This document shows positions 1 to 11,609 of a stretch of DNA of 64,000 nt, one piece after another; within the stretch, counting starts at the first letter, position 1, and each line of letters opens with the position of its first letter. The translations under genes were made by a program, and so were the position numbers. Location of the stretch: NCBI GenBank assembly GCA_963070105.1, contig OY718805.1:1302001-1366000 (forward strand), read 5' to 3'. The stretch comes from Litomosoides sigmodontis (taxonomy: Eukaryota; Nematoda; Chromadorea; Rhabditida; Onchocercidae). A model generated the notes under the pieces. The model saw nothing but the letters and a program-made list of their open reading frames with translations, had not been told where the DNA came from and did not search any database.

Positions 1-2278
1 TTCAAAGGTATTGTTGTCTGTTCTTCAAGTCTACGAAAGAGAGCAAAAAGAACGTTACGCAAATTTGGATGATAGAACGAAGGCATCAGAGCTAATACTT
101 TTGTTAGAAATTCTTGTAAATACTTTAGATAAAAGAAATCGACCGGTCAATTTGCTAACTGGTTTGCCATTTTCTCTAATTCTCTGTTATTTAAAATTTT
201 TAATTAAAAAAAACGGTGGTTTTTCTCTGTTAATCGATAGAGCCAACTTAGGTGTTGATAGCTTAGAATTATTCAAACGAAAAATGTTCAGATTAAGGGG
301 GAAACGAAAAGAAAATGATTGTGGTAGGAGGTTATCGTGTTGCAGTGAAAGAACAAGATGGTTACTGGTACAGTAATAAACTATTATAGTATATTCTTCA
401 GGTGAGGTAAAATCGGTTGAAGATCGTGCATATATTGCTGCAACATTATGGAATATGATTATATATATAATAGAACCGGAATTTTTCAAAGTACCTTTAT
501 TACGTAAAAGGTAAATTTTGAGAATTTTTATACAAATTTCTTTTCGATAAATTGAAATTTTTTTAAAATTTCGATTAATTTTTTTACAAATTTCAATTTA
601 ATGAAAATATCCTGCTGCTAATCGGCTAATACTGGAAATGGTACCATGAAATCATTCGTTTTAATTTTAAAAATGATATTTCTAAGAGCATAAATAAAAT
701 AAGTGATGAAATAGTAATCTAGTAAATGTTAATTAGCTTATGGTAAATTTCAGCTTTTACCGGTTTCTGAGATGTTCAGCTGAAGCAACACCCGAATGTA
801 TTACAACACTTTTACCAGAAAATTTCACTATAATTGTGGAATACCTTAAGAAAGGTTTACAACCGGAGTGTGAAAAAGATGATTTATTGTGTAATTTGAA
901 GGATCGTTTCGAAAAAGAGGTTCTTTCTGCCACTAATATCTTCTCCTTCTAAAATTATCGTTTAATTATGTTGTTTTATAAAATTAAAATGCAATTCATA
1001 TAATATAATACAGTAGAAAGAAAGGAATTTTCATGCTAAAAAGTTGTAAGCGATCCACTAAGAGTGTTAATGTTTTATAGTGGTAAATTCCAAAAGAAAT
1101 TAAGTGTTGGATTTTTGATTGTTTCATGAAATCTAATTTCAGATTTCGATTAATTCAGCAATTGCAATCGCTCATTTGGGTACATATTTTACCAAGCATG
1201 CAAGAAATGATACAGCAATCAGAATTTTTTCCTTCCTTATTGAGGTAAAAATTTTTTTCCTTTTTTTCTCTTTGACCTTTGATTAGAAGTGTTAGTGTCA
1301 AGTTGAATAATTCAAATAAACTATTACCGCACATTGTCAGCAATGTAAGGTCGTAGATAGTTAAAATCATTTTTATCCGATAAATTTTGCTTGATAAAAA
1401 GGAAATCGTACCAATTAACATTTATGTCAAACGACACATTTCTTCATATTTTTTTTTTCACTAAATCAAATAATCATTCTTCATCAGCCAATTAACAAGC
1501 AGAGAATCACTTGTAATGCTAATGAACTGATCGCTTTGCAACTTTTAATATGATACTAACAGTCTTATCAAAATTATTTTAACTTCAACGATGTGCTAAT
1601 AAAGTTATGGACGAGTCACCTATTATTAATATTGCTATTTACTAATTGCTCACGATTACTTCTCATTCTCAATTATATGTGGTTAGTTATATAAAGAAAA
1701 TTTGAATGATTTACAAACAAATGAATAATTGCAACGAATTTATAGCCTACGTTTACAATATGTCTGAATGCTCTGTGGCAAGATAGCGACCTAAGTTCAG
1801 CTACATCAGAAGCTCTGTACTCATTATTGCGTTGCAACGAGGTACATAGTTCGCTTACATTATACGGTAGCATTGAATATCACCTATTAGTTAACTTCTA
1901 ATGAACAGTTGAGATATTTGAATTTAATTCACTATAAACAAAGCTGTATCTTTCCAAAATATTTGTGAGAAATGTTGGCTGTGAATAACATCACTCCGAA
2001 AAAGGATCCTTTTTTTGGATTGCGTAACAACCAGTTGTCAAATCACAAATGTGACTAATGGCTATTAAGCTGATTTTCAGGATGGCTGCAGGAGGCTTGT
2101 CAAAAGTTTATTAGCTCGTGAAGCAAACAATCCAAACCGAACGACTTTGCGAGTCGCCTTCCGGACATTAATGTCCTCTACTCCAGGAAAAAGTCCCGAG
2201 AAATATGAAAAACGCAAATTTTATGATCGTTTGAAGGAGTTTTTGACCAAAGTAGAGGGTCTTCTTGTTGTTGAGTGA
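1..2278 (+). CDS. xpo4: Exportin-4, C-terminal part (5' end outside window)
   Basis: Exportin-4 is an importin-beta-family nuclear transport receptor; in vertebrates its cargo includes eIF5A and SMAD3. Six exons join in frame: <1..161, 402..510, 754..919, 1143..1244, 1746..1841 and 2081..2278, with TGA at 2276. The order of conserved pieces follows the end of vertebrate XPO4: a block around LLSVLQVYERE, then an acidic helix ending LLLEILVNTLDK, a helix around AYIAATLW, one around YRFLRCSAEATPE, one around TSEALYSLLRCNE, and a final block ending FYDRLKEFLTKVEGLLVVE. The last block parallels the human C-terminus, which ends in a GLLCVK-type motif. Only about 244 residues are inside the window. 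HEAT-like helices are expected throughout. The assignment rests on recalled family sequence rather than a search, but several separate blocks agree in order. Confidence 0.85.
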
Positions 2279-2761
2279 ATGGAAATACTTGCATGGAGCT
2301 TTCCTGATGTCAACGAATAACTTTTCCATGTTTTTTTACTGATAAATGATTCTGTAGTGCTGAAGTACTGGGATTAATATTCGTGAGGCTTAATTGGGTG
2401 GCAAAAAAGTTTTTTTGAGACGCAACAGCTCGATTTCACGAGAAGGCATTACAGGGAAATGTAATCACGGAAACTGGAAAAAGATTCGTAGCGTGGCAAG
2501 GATATATGCTTTATTTTGTATATGCAAAGAAAAAACAGGAACTGTTGGAAACAGGTGAGAGAGACCATATGGTAGTACAAGCAAGCTGTAAGATATATAG
2601 AAAGACCTCAGCACATTACCAGATTCCTGTTTTGGATGAAAAATAGTACTATAGAAATAAGACAGATGAAGGGATTTAAATTGATAGTAAATGTAGAAGA
2701 ATCATTGATGTAATACTTTCGCTTCATGTCTTACAATTCAAGCATTTTGGATCCCTTTGTG

Positions 2762-2790
2762 AGAAACTTCCTGTCGAGAAGGAAGTTTCT
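2762..2790. repeat. 10-bp inverted repeat
   Basis: AGAAACTTCC (2762-2771) and GGAAGTTTCT (2781-2790) are exact reverse complements with a 9-base loop. It lies about 490 bases after the xpo4 stop codon, so it could be in a long 3' UTR or be chance. Confidence 0.85.
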
Positions 2791-3122
2791 AAATAATTGC
2801 AAGACAGCATTGTGAAGGCAGCACCGTTCCATAACCTTGTAGAGAGATTCAATGTAGATGTTTGGAGAATGACGCCAATAACAGCAAGTGACGAACGTCG
2901 AATTCATCCCAGCTTAATTGGAATTTAGCTGAGAGACAAGGGACAAATAAATCTGCTTTTCACCACCGAATTGAAACTTAAAACTTTAATATACTAGCAG
3001 TTCCTTCTTACTTTCAAATGAATCAAATGAGCCGCAATTATACCCAGTGTTCTTTCCGTTTACTCACAAAACTTATTATCAGTAGTTCGGTACCAATTCC
3101 AAGGAAATTTTTCGGAATGCAA

Positions 3123-3224
<102 letters not shown>

Positions 3225-3424
3225 ACCGTTATACAGTGCTGAAGTACCCATTTGAAGCGAGTATTCAAATACATAGACAGTTATAATATGAAACCTGCGC
3301 GCAATAACTCATAAATATACCAGATTTCAAATAATTTTTGAAAGATAGAAAATTCTATGCTGTACGCGAAAATTCTATGTTGTACGCATTCCTTCTATAG
3401 CACAATTCGTCCTTTATAACAATT

Positions 3425-6400
3425 TCATTCATCACTTTCCTTGAACATGCGCCCAAAAAAACCCTTTCGCCGTTTATGGTTATTACCACCATCTTCGTCA
3501 TCATCTATTACCTCGCGGATTACCGGACCGCCTGAGCGAGAGCGAGACGCAAAGCGAGAATTAGATCTGGAAACAGAGAGATGTTTAAAACATGCTTTTA
3601 CACCACCTGTATAAATAATGCATTCTGAATTTATAACACATTAACATTGCTTAAAAACTATGTTAAATTCTTTTACTGGATTTAAAAGATACCTTTTGCT
3701 CCTACCATAATCCTCATCACTCATCACGTCGTTATCATCTTCATCATCAGGAAGAGTAATAATCGGTGCATTAGTGCCACTTCCACCTATGCGTGGTGCC
3801 TGAAAATTCTCGACATTGTTTAACATAATATTTTCAATCGACCTTTTTTCCCACATGTCGCACTCAGTAACTTTTTTTCCCAACAACTCCTCCTCTTTCC
3901 CACTGTAACAACACGGTAAAACTTGATATGTTTTAGTTCTAAGGAAAACTATAATCTATGAATCACTAACATGACTTCGACTGCTGGATGTCACGTCACC
4001 ATACCTCGCACCACCTTCAATAGCTCGAGTTCTGTGACCATCACTTCCACTACTCATCAGATTACGCCGTGCACGAGATGTAAACTCACGATCAAACTCT
4101 TCCGCTTGGTCTAGAATATAGAACAAGGGACTAACTCGCACTTTCCTTACTTCTTATAACCATATAACGACAGTAACCAAATCATTCGGTAATATTTCAC
4201 GTTATCAATAGTTGATGTTTATGATTGATAATAAGACAAAATACCTTGCGTAAGATTAACAAAGCTCTGTCGTTCTCTGATCCGTCCATCACGATCACGT
4301 TTTTTTTCTATTACATGTGTTCGATCGCCTATTGTGTGTCCGATAGTGAGCTTATCACCTATGCCGTTCTCGCCTGTACGAACTGCATGCCTAAAAATTA
4401 ATCACTTTTTCTATCTTACATCTTTTTCTTTTTCTCAATTATAAACATCCTCCAATGTATCAAGTCATTTGTACAAGTTCTACATCCTTTCATAAATCTC
4501 GTTGAAAGCGATGCATTAATTATACGAATGTAGTATCATTAAAAAACTTCCTACTTCTCAAAACACTGTGGTGCAATACGAACTTCGTATCATAATTGTC
4601 ATTAAATCCTACTCTGCAAATTAGAATTATAATAATACCGTGTTTCCTTCACATCACCACTCTTACGAATTGATTTCTCGATCACTCGAGGCTGTCCACC
4701 GTTACGTCCATCGAAACTAATCATTGTTGAGTGAGAAAACACATGCGAATTTGGGTCATTCATCGCCTGCGCCTGTACATTCTCCTAAAATTTCATTCAG
4801 AATACTTTCAGCTTTCTTGGAAAACAGCTAAAACAAAATAAATTCTTTAATTTACATTACAGAACAATAAATTCAAAATGGACGCCAGCATAAGCAGATA
4901 GTTATAGTTAAAATTAAGAAATTTTCGATTTTGAACTGAAATTGGGATTTTAAAATAATAGACCATTTGTCTCATAATGCCATTGTAAAAGTTAAAGCCA
5001 AATGGGTCCATTAGCGCCATGTCATCACGCCCTTGTCGTGTTCCAGAGGGTTCACCCATTATGCCTTAACACAAATAAAATGAACAAAAATTCCACCATT
5101 TTATTGATAAGAAATGTTTCAAATAAAATGAAACAAGAGATCGATAAAAAATGCGAAAACAGCCGTTTAAAGAGAGGTAATGGAAATAATGAGAATTTTT
5201 CAGTAGTATGAAACTATGAAAAGATGAAGAACCAGATGCTATATAATTATCTTATAAAGAAGGTAACATACAACGATTTAAGCATATTCCAACAAAAAAA
5301 AGGAGAAAAGTTACTGTCAAAAGCATTGTGCATGCCGAACAGTGAACCAAACGGATTCAACATCCCATGCACCATTCGATCCATGTCGCGCATCTGTTGC
5401 CTCATTTGGCGATGTATATTTCTGGAAGCAAATATCCTGCTCAGTTAAAATCATCCGTAATCTTTATCAAAGACTATACTCTACCTGTTTATTACAAAAA
5501 GCTATTCTCAAATGTCGACAGTGAATTTCAACAATTTGGACTAATTACAATTTCTTGTAACACCATCAAAAAAAAGAGGAGCAAACCCGTAATTAAATCA
5601 TAACATGTTTTCGTAAAATGAAGAATATTCTTAAAAGATATAAAAGTGAATAAGCGGGAAAGAGTTTGAACAGTAGATTGAACTACGACAAAACAATTCA
5701 ACCAGCCATCCCACACCCATAATATTAAACCAACCGTCTCCTCTGCGACATACGTCCGCGCCTGTGCACCGCCAATCAATAAGAAAAAATAAAAAATTGA
5801 CTGAACTCCTTTTATATATATAATTTTTTTATTCTTCAAAAATGAGAAAATGCTGCTCCCCATCTTCCTTCTCAAATAATTTAATACTTGTCACAAATAC
5901 TATTTATCCAATCCTAGCTTTGATAACTTAATGCATAGCTCTATAGTATACATCACTTTAACATAAGAACAAAGGAAATCGAGAACTCCGCACACTAAGT
6001 AGTTAGGAAGTTTAATAAAACGTCATTTCTGGTATATCTTCCCCATTTAATCTAAATTACATTATTCTATGACTGTACAGAAAAAATGTGTGTCCATCAC
6101 TTGATTGCAAGGGCGATTTGCCTTATTACAATTGAACATTCCTTTGAAATGTAAATTTCGGTCAGCTAGCTAGACGATAAATTTAATAAGAGAACCAATC
6201 CCGATTTATTAACTAGTGAGATCGAATAGTCCTTTGTCTTTGAATTGCAAATTTCTTCTTTTAACAAATGACTAAAAAACTCTGGAGATCCACCGGTTCA
6301 CGAAACGAATGTTCATTCTACATTCCGTACTCGCCTCATTTATTTCATTAGCAAACATTGTAAAATGATTACTTACTCCAGACAACCTAGAAATCGGGTA

Positions 6401-8825
6401 ACTCTTCCTTAACTTGTTTCATCTTATCTGTTCTAATCTTAATTAATGAAGACTATACGAAAAAGAGTAATTCGAATATAATCCATGCTAAAAACAAACA
6501 GTGATGTAAATAAAAGGACAATGATCTCAGGTCGAAGCCGGCTAAACAGCGAGCGCGGCATGTATCATAAAACCCATTAACTCTCCATGTCGGCATATCA
6601 CTGATTCCGTTCTTTATTTCAGCTTCCAAACAAGCTATGTAACGACTGAGTTAGTCATTCATTATCATACTAGGTGAAAAGAATTTTCAATCCTTCCCTC
6701 TGCCCAAATGCCACCTGAGGTCCAAAAGTACGACACAATTATTAGTCTTCGACAATCACTGCAACAATACAGTATCCATCTTTTAGTGTCGTATATTCGC
6801 CGTTTTGTTTCTCTCTTATCCCCTTTCTGCCTATCCTCTGAAAAGCTAACATGCATTTTCCTAACTGTTCTTTTGCCTTCTCATTTGCTGCACGTACCAT
6901 TTACTTCTTCACTTCAACTTTGAAGTCTAAACTGTTATCCCACTTCAAATTTCTACAACTTTTCTAATGTTTCGACTCAAATGCTTCGGAACTATTTTCT
7001 ACTTCATACACTGGAACAATATTTCTCAAACAGAAGCTGAAAATAGAACAAGGAAAATAAAGGGAACAGAGGACAAAACATTTCAAAATGTGACATGCAA
7101 GGAATAAGGAAGCTATCAACAAACAGTGGGAAGAGATAGATACTAAAGAAAAATGAACTCAAATAAATCAATAATAGAAACGAGCGGAATACACGAATAG
7201 TGTGGATGTGCAGAAAGCACACAGAAAAGAAATAGAACAGTCGAGAGATAAAAAGCTTGTGACAACTTCGAAAATTTTCGAGAATATTCGATAATTTCTA
7301 GCACAAAACACTGCAAACAACGTCAACGGAAAACCCAAAAAGCTGTCTTGATCACCGAGAAACAAAAATGACTGGAGAAGGAAAGGACATTTTCATTCAT
7401 AGAATCTCGCCTGCTTCCAAGCTAAACACTGCTCACGTAGTTTCAGTAAAATTAAATCATCATTCTGTTACCAACACTTAGAACTAAATTGGTGAACCTT
7501 TCAAATTCTCACAACAATTATCTATAATAGGAGTCGATTTTTTCATGTATTTAAATCTTTATTTTTACATATTATTGAAATTTAAATGCAAGATTTGAAG
7601 TCTACATTTTCTGGAATCTTGTAGAACATATTCAGAAGACCAACAAATAATAATTTAAACAAATTCACAAAAAGTCAAGCCTGAAATGTAGTTGTGGGAT
7701 ATAAATTTGATGTTCACTAAAGTATATCATATCGCTGTTCACACGATTTGAGCACATGTTTAATAAGAAACAATTTAGTTAATACATACTGCATACACCC
7801 ATAAATACCTGTTTTTATTTCACATCGGCAAAGCACAGAGCATTAATTAAAGAGTCAAATGAGACCATTACGCTGCTCCACAAGCAAGTTTCATCATGTT
7901 TATTGAAAAATAACATTGCCCTTCTTCCATCCATTCCTGCTTCCTTCTACTAATTAAAAATTACAAATTTATTCTAACACACCAGACTTAGAAATGGAAC
8001 TATAGCAATATTTTTTGGTAAATATCCTCTTCAAATACATTAATACAGTTCTCTATCCAAGTTCCAGTCTGAGCAACATATCGTAAAATGTAGTGAAACA
8101 TATTCGAAGAAACCCCCAGTCACCTACATTACGCCGAAATCACCACAGAGCATTGCCATTTGGTAGGTTAAATTGTCACGAATTCTATTTAGAAAAACTA
8201 ATGGTCAAACGTATCTGATGCAAATCACACGGATTTCTGTATTTTATAGAACCTTTATCAGCTACTTCCGGCGTTTAAATACCTCAAAGAAATCAAGGTA
8301 ATTGTTGAATGTATCTCCAATATCACGTGCCTTTCATCTTTGCAATGGCAATGAAGTCATTTATCACCACCGAGGAGGAACTATCTCTGCCTTATGACTA
8401 CACATCGAACGCAGTACAATGGAAAATAACGCACGAAATCAGCCATCCGCTCATTAACCTATTGGTAGTTCCTAATAACTGATTGCAATTACATACAGCT
8501 ATGATCGCTGTCTCGATACTTGTTTACTCAAGCTTTAAGCTCATGACACACAATTATGAATATTTCATGCACTCTTTTCAAAACAAATGCACCCACTTCG
8601 ACTTTAAATAAGCCATAAGTTTAACTAAATCATTATATTGGTAATCGCTCTCCAACAGCAACTCGTATTTACACTCAAATACTATAGAAAAAAATAAGGA
8701 CTAAGTAAACGCATAAATATTTTCCTGATAAAGGAGCAAATACATGAACTATTGATAAAGTTATGTGAAATTAAAAACAAATGCTGAAACACTTACCCAA
8801 AGCCAAACGGATCACCATCAAACAT
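3425..8825 (-). CDS. mlf: Myeloid leukemia factor (MLF) family protein
   Basis: MLF proteins are small nuclear-cytoplasmic adaptors that work with Hsc70/DnaJ-type chaperones and affect transcription-factor stability. Eight exons (complement 8797..8825, 5315..5421, 4964..5064, 4639..4784, 4245..4390, 3971..4110, 3693..3892, 3425..3566) join in frame to 336 residues. The start MFDGDPFGFG and the following Met/Arg-rich stretch around RQMRQQMRDMDRMVHGM, then a second DPFGF, are typical MLF N-termini. The core has DPNSHVFSHSTMIS, GDVKETR, GDKLTIGHTIGDRTHVIEKK and QAEEFDREF, matching the human order. The C-terminus is acidic, then Arg/Ser- and Lys-rich, ending GFFGRMFKESDE. The start codon lies 2 bases after CAATTTCACAG, a likely trans-splice acceptor. 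The acceptor of the seventh exon is the least certain boundary. Confidence 0.87.
5422..8796 (-). other. Long first intron of mlf (3.4 kb)
   Basis: The intron runs from the GTAAGT after the 29-base first exon to the CTTCCAG before the second exon. No convincing exon is seen inside it on either strand. A 115-codon ORF on the minus strand (5528-5875) has no recognisable domain. Regulatory elements or an alternative first exon could lie here, but nothing in the sequence shows it. Confidence 0.6.
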
Positions 8826-9023
8826 AGCTGTGAAATTGATAACTGATAAATGGATGAAGCGAACAAACCCCTTCAAAATGTCTTAAGTATAAAATATATC
8901 ATAATACCGGCGAGTCTTTACGACGCAGGGCAAATACCATCACATATGCAATTGAGATTGCACATTGGAAGGGATATCATCACTATCGGTATCTTTTTCT
9001 TCTCTCTCAGCTGTTTATATGCA

Positions 9024-9696
9024 ATGAACAGCTGTTTAAACACCAGTGAATCATGGATATGTATGGTACAAGCTGTACTACATAGCATCGAACAATTGCT
9101 CCTCCGAGTAAAATTACAATTATCTGAAACAGCTAAGGCAGACCTCCAGGAGTAGGGAAGGAGGAAGGTGGAGATAGAATAAAGATACCGGAAGAGCAGA
9201 AGAATGAACGGAAAAAAAGAATCCACTTAACTGAATTAAAGGTCGAGATTCCGACTGTGGAATTCAGACTTGCTTGTGCTTGTACTAAACCATTATCAGT
9301 GACAAAATTCTCTTATCTAACTCTAACAATTTGTTAGCAGCAAATAATATATATCCATTATAACTAAAACTTGAGATACAAAAACATATTTTAGAGCTTC
9401 CTAAAAAACGAGCAGTTATTGCTCTTGTTTGGGCATCACCACTTCCACGTATTGAAGGAGAAGAAACTGGTTGTCATGTTGATGAAGAAATAATCATTGG
9501 AGTTGTTCAACTAAACACTCCCTTCTCAAAACTTGTGCAAGGCGTTGCTTGCGTTTCATGCATTGATAACTCATGTGAAATGGAAACATCACAGCTTCGA
9601 GGCTTGACATTACGGAAGTTGATCGTGCATAAAGCTGAACATTTTTGCTTACAGCGGCTGCTTGGAAATCTTCCAACTTTAGCCACTAGTTTATAA
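9024..9696 (+). CDS. Possible small gene, unrecognised protein of about 127 aa
   Basis: I do not recognise the product. The main evidence is a 100-codon open stretch at 9397-9696, lacking an early ATG and ending in TAA, preceded by ATATTTTAGAG, so it looks like a last exon. It encodes LPKKRAVIALVWASPLPRIE near its start, then an acidic segment, a Cys-containing segment (VACVSCIDNSCEMETS) and a Leu-rich end. A possible first exon, 9024-9107, starts with ATG 13 bases after the pyrimidine-rich acceptor TTTTTCTTCTCTCTCAG and ends at CTCCGA|GTAAAA, in phase with CTT CCT AAA. The joined model is 384 nt. The first exon and splice choice are uncertain; another acceptor two bases upstream exists. No signal peptide or membrane segment is evident. 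Confidence 0.4.
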
Positions 9697-11609
9697 AATG
9701 TAGCTTATAAGTACGTTTCTCTAGCACAATAGACAATTCACGATACCAACCATTGGAGTATTCCCTTTCATCTACCTCTTAAATAAGCTACAGTTAGTTA
9801 ATAGTCTCATCTTCGCTAGATCTAAAGTTTAAAACTTTTTTGAATTTCCACAACACTACCACTTACTACTCAACTTAGCCAGAAAAACTCAGAAGTTGGC
9901 GAAAAAGTCGCAAGATTTAAATCACAACTTCTATCCATTGAAGGTAACACAACTATCTAGCAAATGAACCTAAACATTCTGAAATGAATAAACATCGTGA
10001 AATTGAAACAAACATCGTGTGACCAAAACGAAGAAAAAAACAACTTTATACGCTCTAGAAAAATCAATCCTTAAAAAACACCTACAAGCAGCTCTTTTCT
10101 TACTCTTGCTTCCGCTGTTCTTACATTTCATCTCAGTAATACACCATTGATTTCTCTAAGCTCAACATAACTCATTTCTTGAATCATTCAAATAAGCTTA
10201 AAGTCTGCAAAAATTTCTAGCTAATTAAGGACAACGTCGAAGGAACCAGTGCTGAAAAAAGCAGTAGAGGGATATACAAAATGTATTGAATGAAGAAGAT
10301 TAGAACTTTGCGAGAAAATTTGGAAACTGCTTTTTAGCTACAGTCGAAATAAAATGTGAACATCCATAATACTACGTCTGATTGCTTCAGTCATATATAA
10401 TTTTGGTTGCCAATCTCGAGCTACAATGAAACAATGGAAAAATATCTGCTACCAGTTTCTACAGTATTCAACTCGGCCAACGTTCAGCCCCATGTGTTCA
10501 AAAAATATCGCTACCAGTTAATTATATAATTTAAACGAAATTCAAAGTAATTGACAGTAACAATTCTAACCACATAGGTCTTTTGTGTACGAGAAAACAT
10601 ATATGTGATATGCGTGGTCTCCGCAGACACTACTAATACGAAATACTAGTGGTAATAGCGAAAATATTTTCATCCATCTCTTTCGATATACCAGAGATCT
10701 CGGGAAAAAAAGCACCACATCTTACACACATACAACAGCACGACGAAAACACGACACCAGGGACACACGCAATCAATGACACCGTTCCAGGATAACAACA
10801 TATCGATTATTCATACTGTACCAAAAACAATCGTTTCAGGAGTGAGACTCAAAATAGCAGGGATTTATTTTAGGCAAGAAGTTTTGCATTAGAAAGTACT
10901 GAAACAATCATTCAAGAAATAACAGTAGCAAATGACAAATAAAAAAATAACAAGTAACTGAGTGAGAGTGAAAAGAAATCGTTTAATTTTTTTTCTAATA
11001 ATTTATTTCTCAGCTACACTGAATGTAGATAGCAGTTATGTGCTCATTGACATCTCATTGATTAAAGAGAAGTAAAAGAATCATGGAAATTAAATTCAAT
11101 TCCTCTACATCAAATTAGTGATAAGTTGAGGATGTCACTAGGATGAAAGGGAATATTTTCATTGATTGTTTTTTCCGGAAAATTTATAATCAGCTAGCTT
11201 TCTCCAACAGTCACGTCAATTAGAACGGATAACTTTGACGCGAATTTATTAATTGCTTGCTTTTGATACACGCATTTTAATCAGGACTTCTTTTTTTTAA
11301 CCTTGTGAAATGCTTAGGCTTTTGCATCCACAAATTCGTTTATGTGATTTTGAGTAAATGATTTCACCACTCATCATCTACCGTTCCGTGCTACGCGTGC
11401 TCCTCAGCTACGATCCGTTATAGAAGAAATTAAGCCATTGCTATTAGCATGCAACGATCAGACGATGTCTTCGAACATACAATACATTTCAATAGTTTTA
11501 TTGCAATTCATTTCGGCAATGTCCGTGCAAACAATCAATTGCGTGATAGCAAAGAACTCAAAAACAAATAATTTAACGAATTCACAATTTAAACTACGAA
11601 AAAAGCTCC
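9697..11609. other. Intergenic, no gene seen
   Basis: AT-rich sequence with stops in all frames and no exon-like block flanked by splice signals. It includes the presumed 3' UTR of the transporter gene on the minus strand near 11000-11609. Confidence 0.6.

Noticed and set aside
2400..2950. Possible transposon relic downstream of xpo4
   Set aside because: No terminal repeats, target duplication or transposase or reverse transcriptase motif could be seen in any frame.
5528..5875. 115-codon minus-strand ORF inside mlf intron 1
   Set aside because: Hydrophobic, no recognised domain, no supporting splice or leader signals; likely chance in AT-rich DNA.
8918..9226. 102-codon minus-strand ORF
   Set aside because: Shadow of the plus-strand exon and polypyrimidine tract; no known motif.
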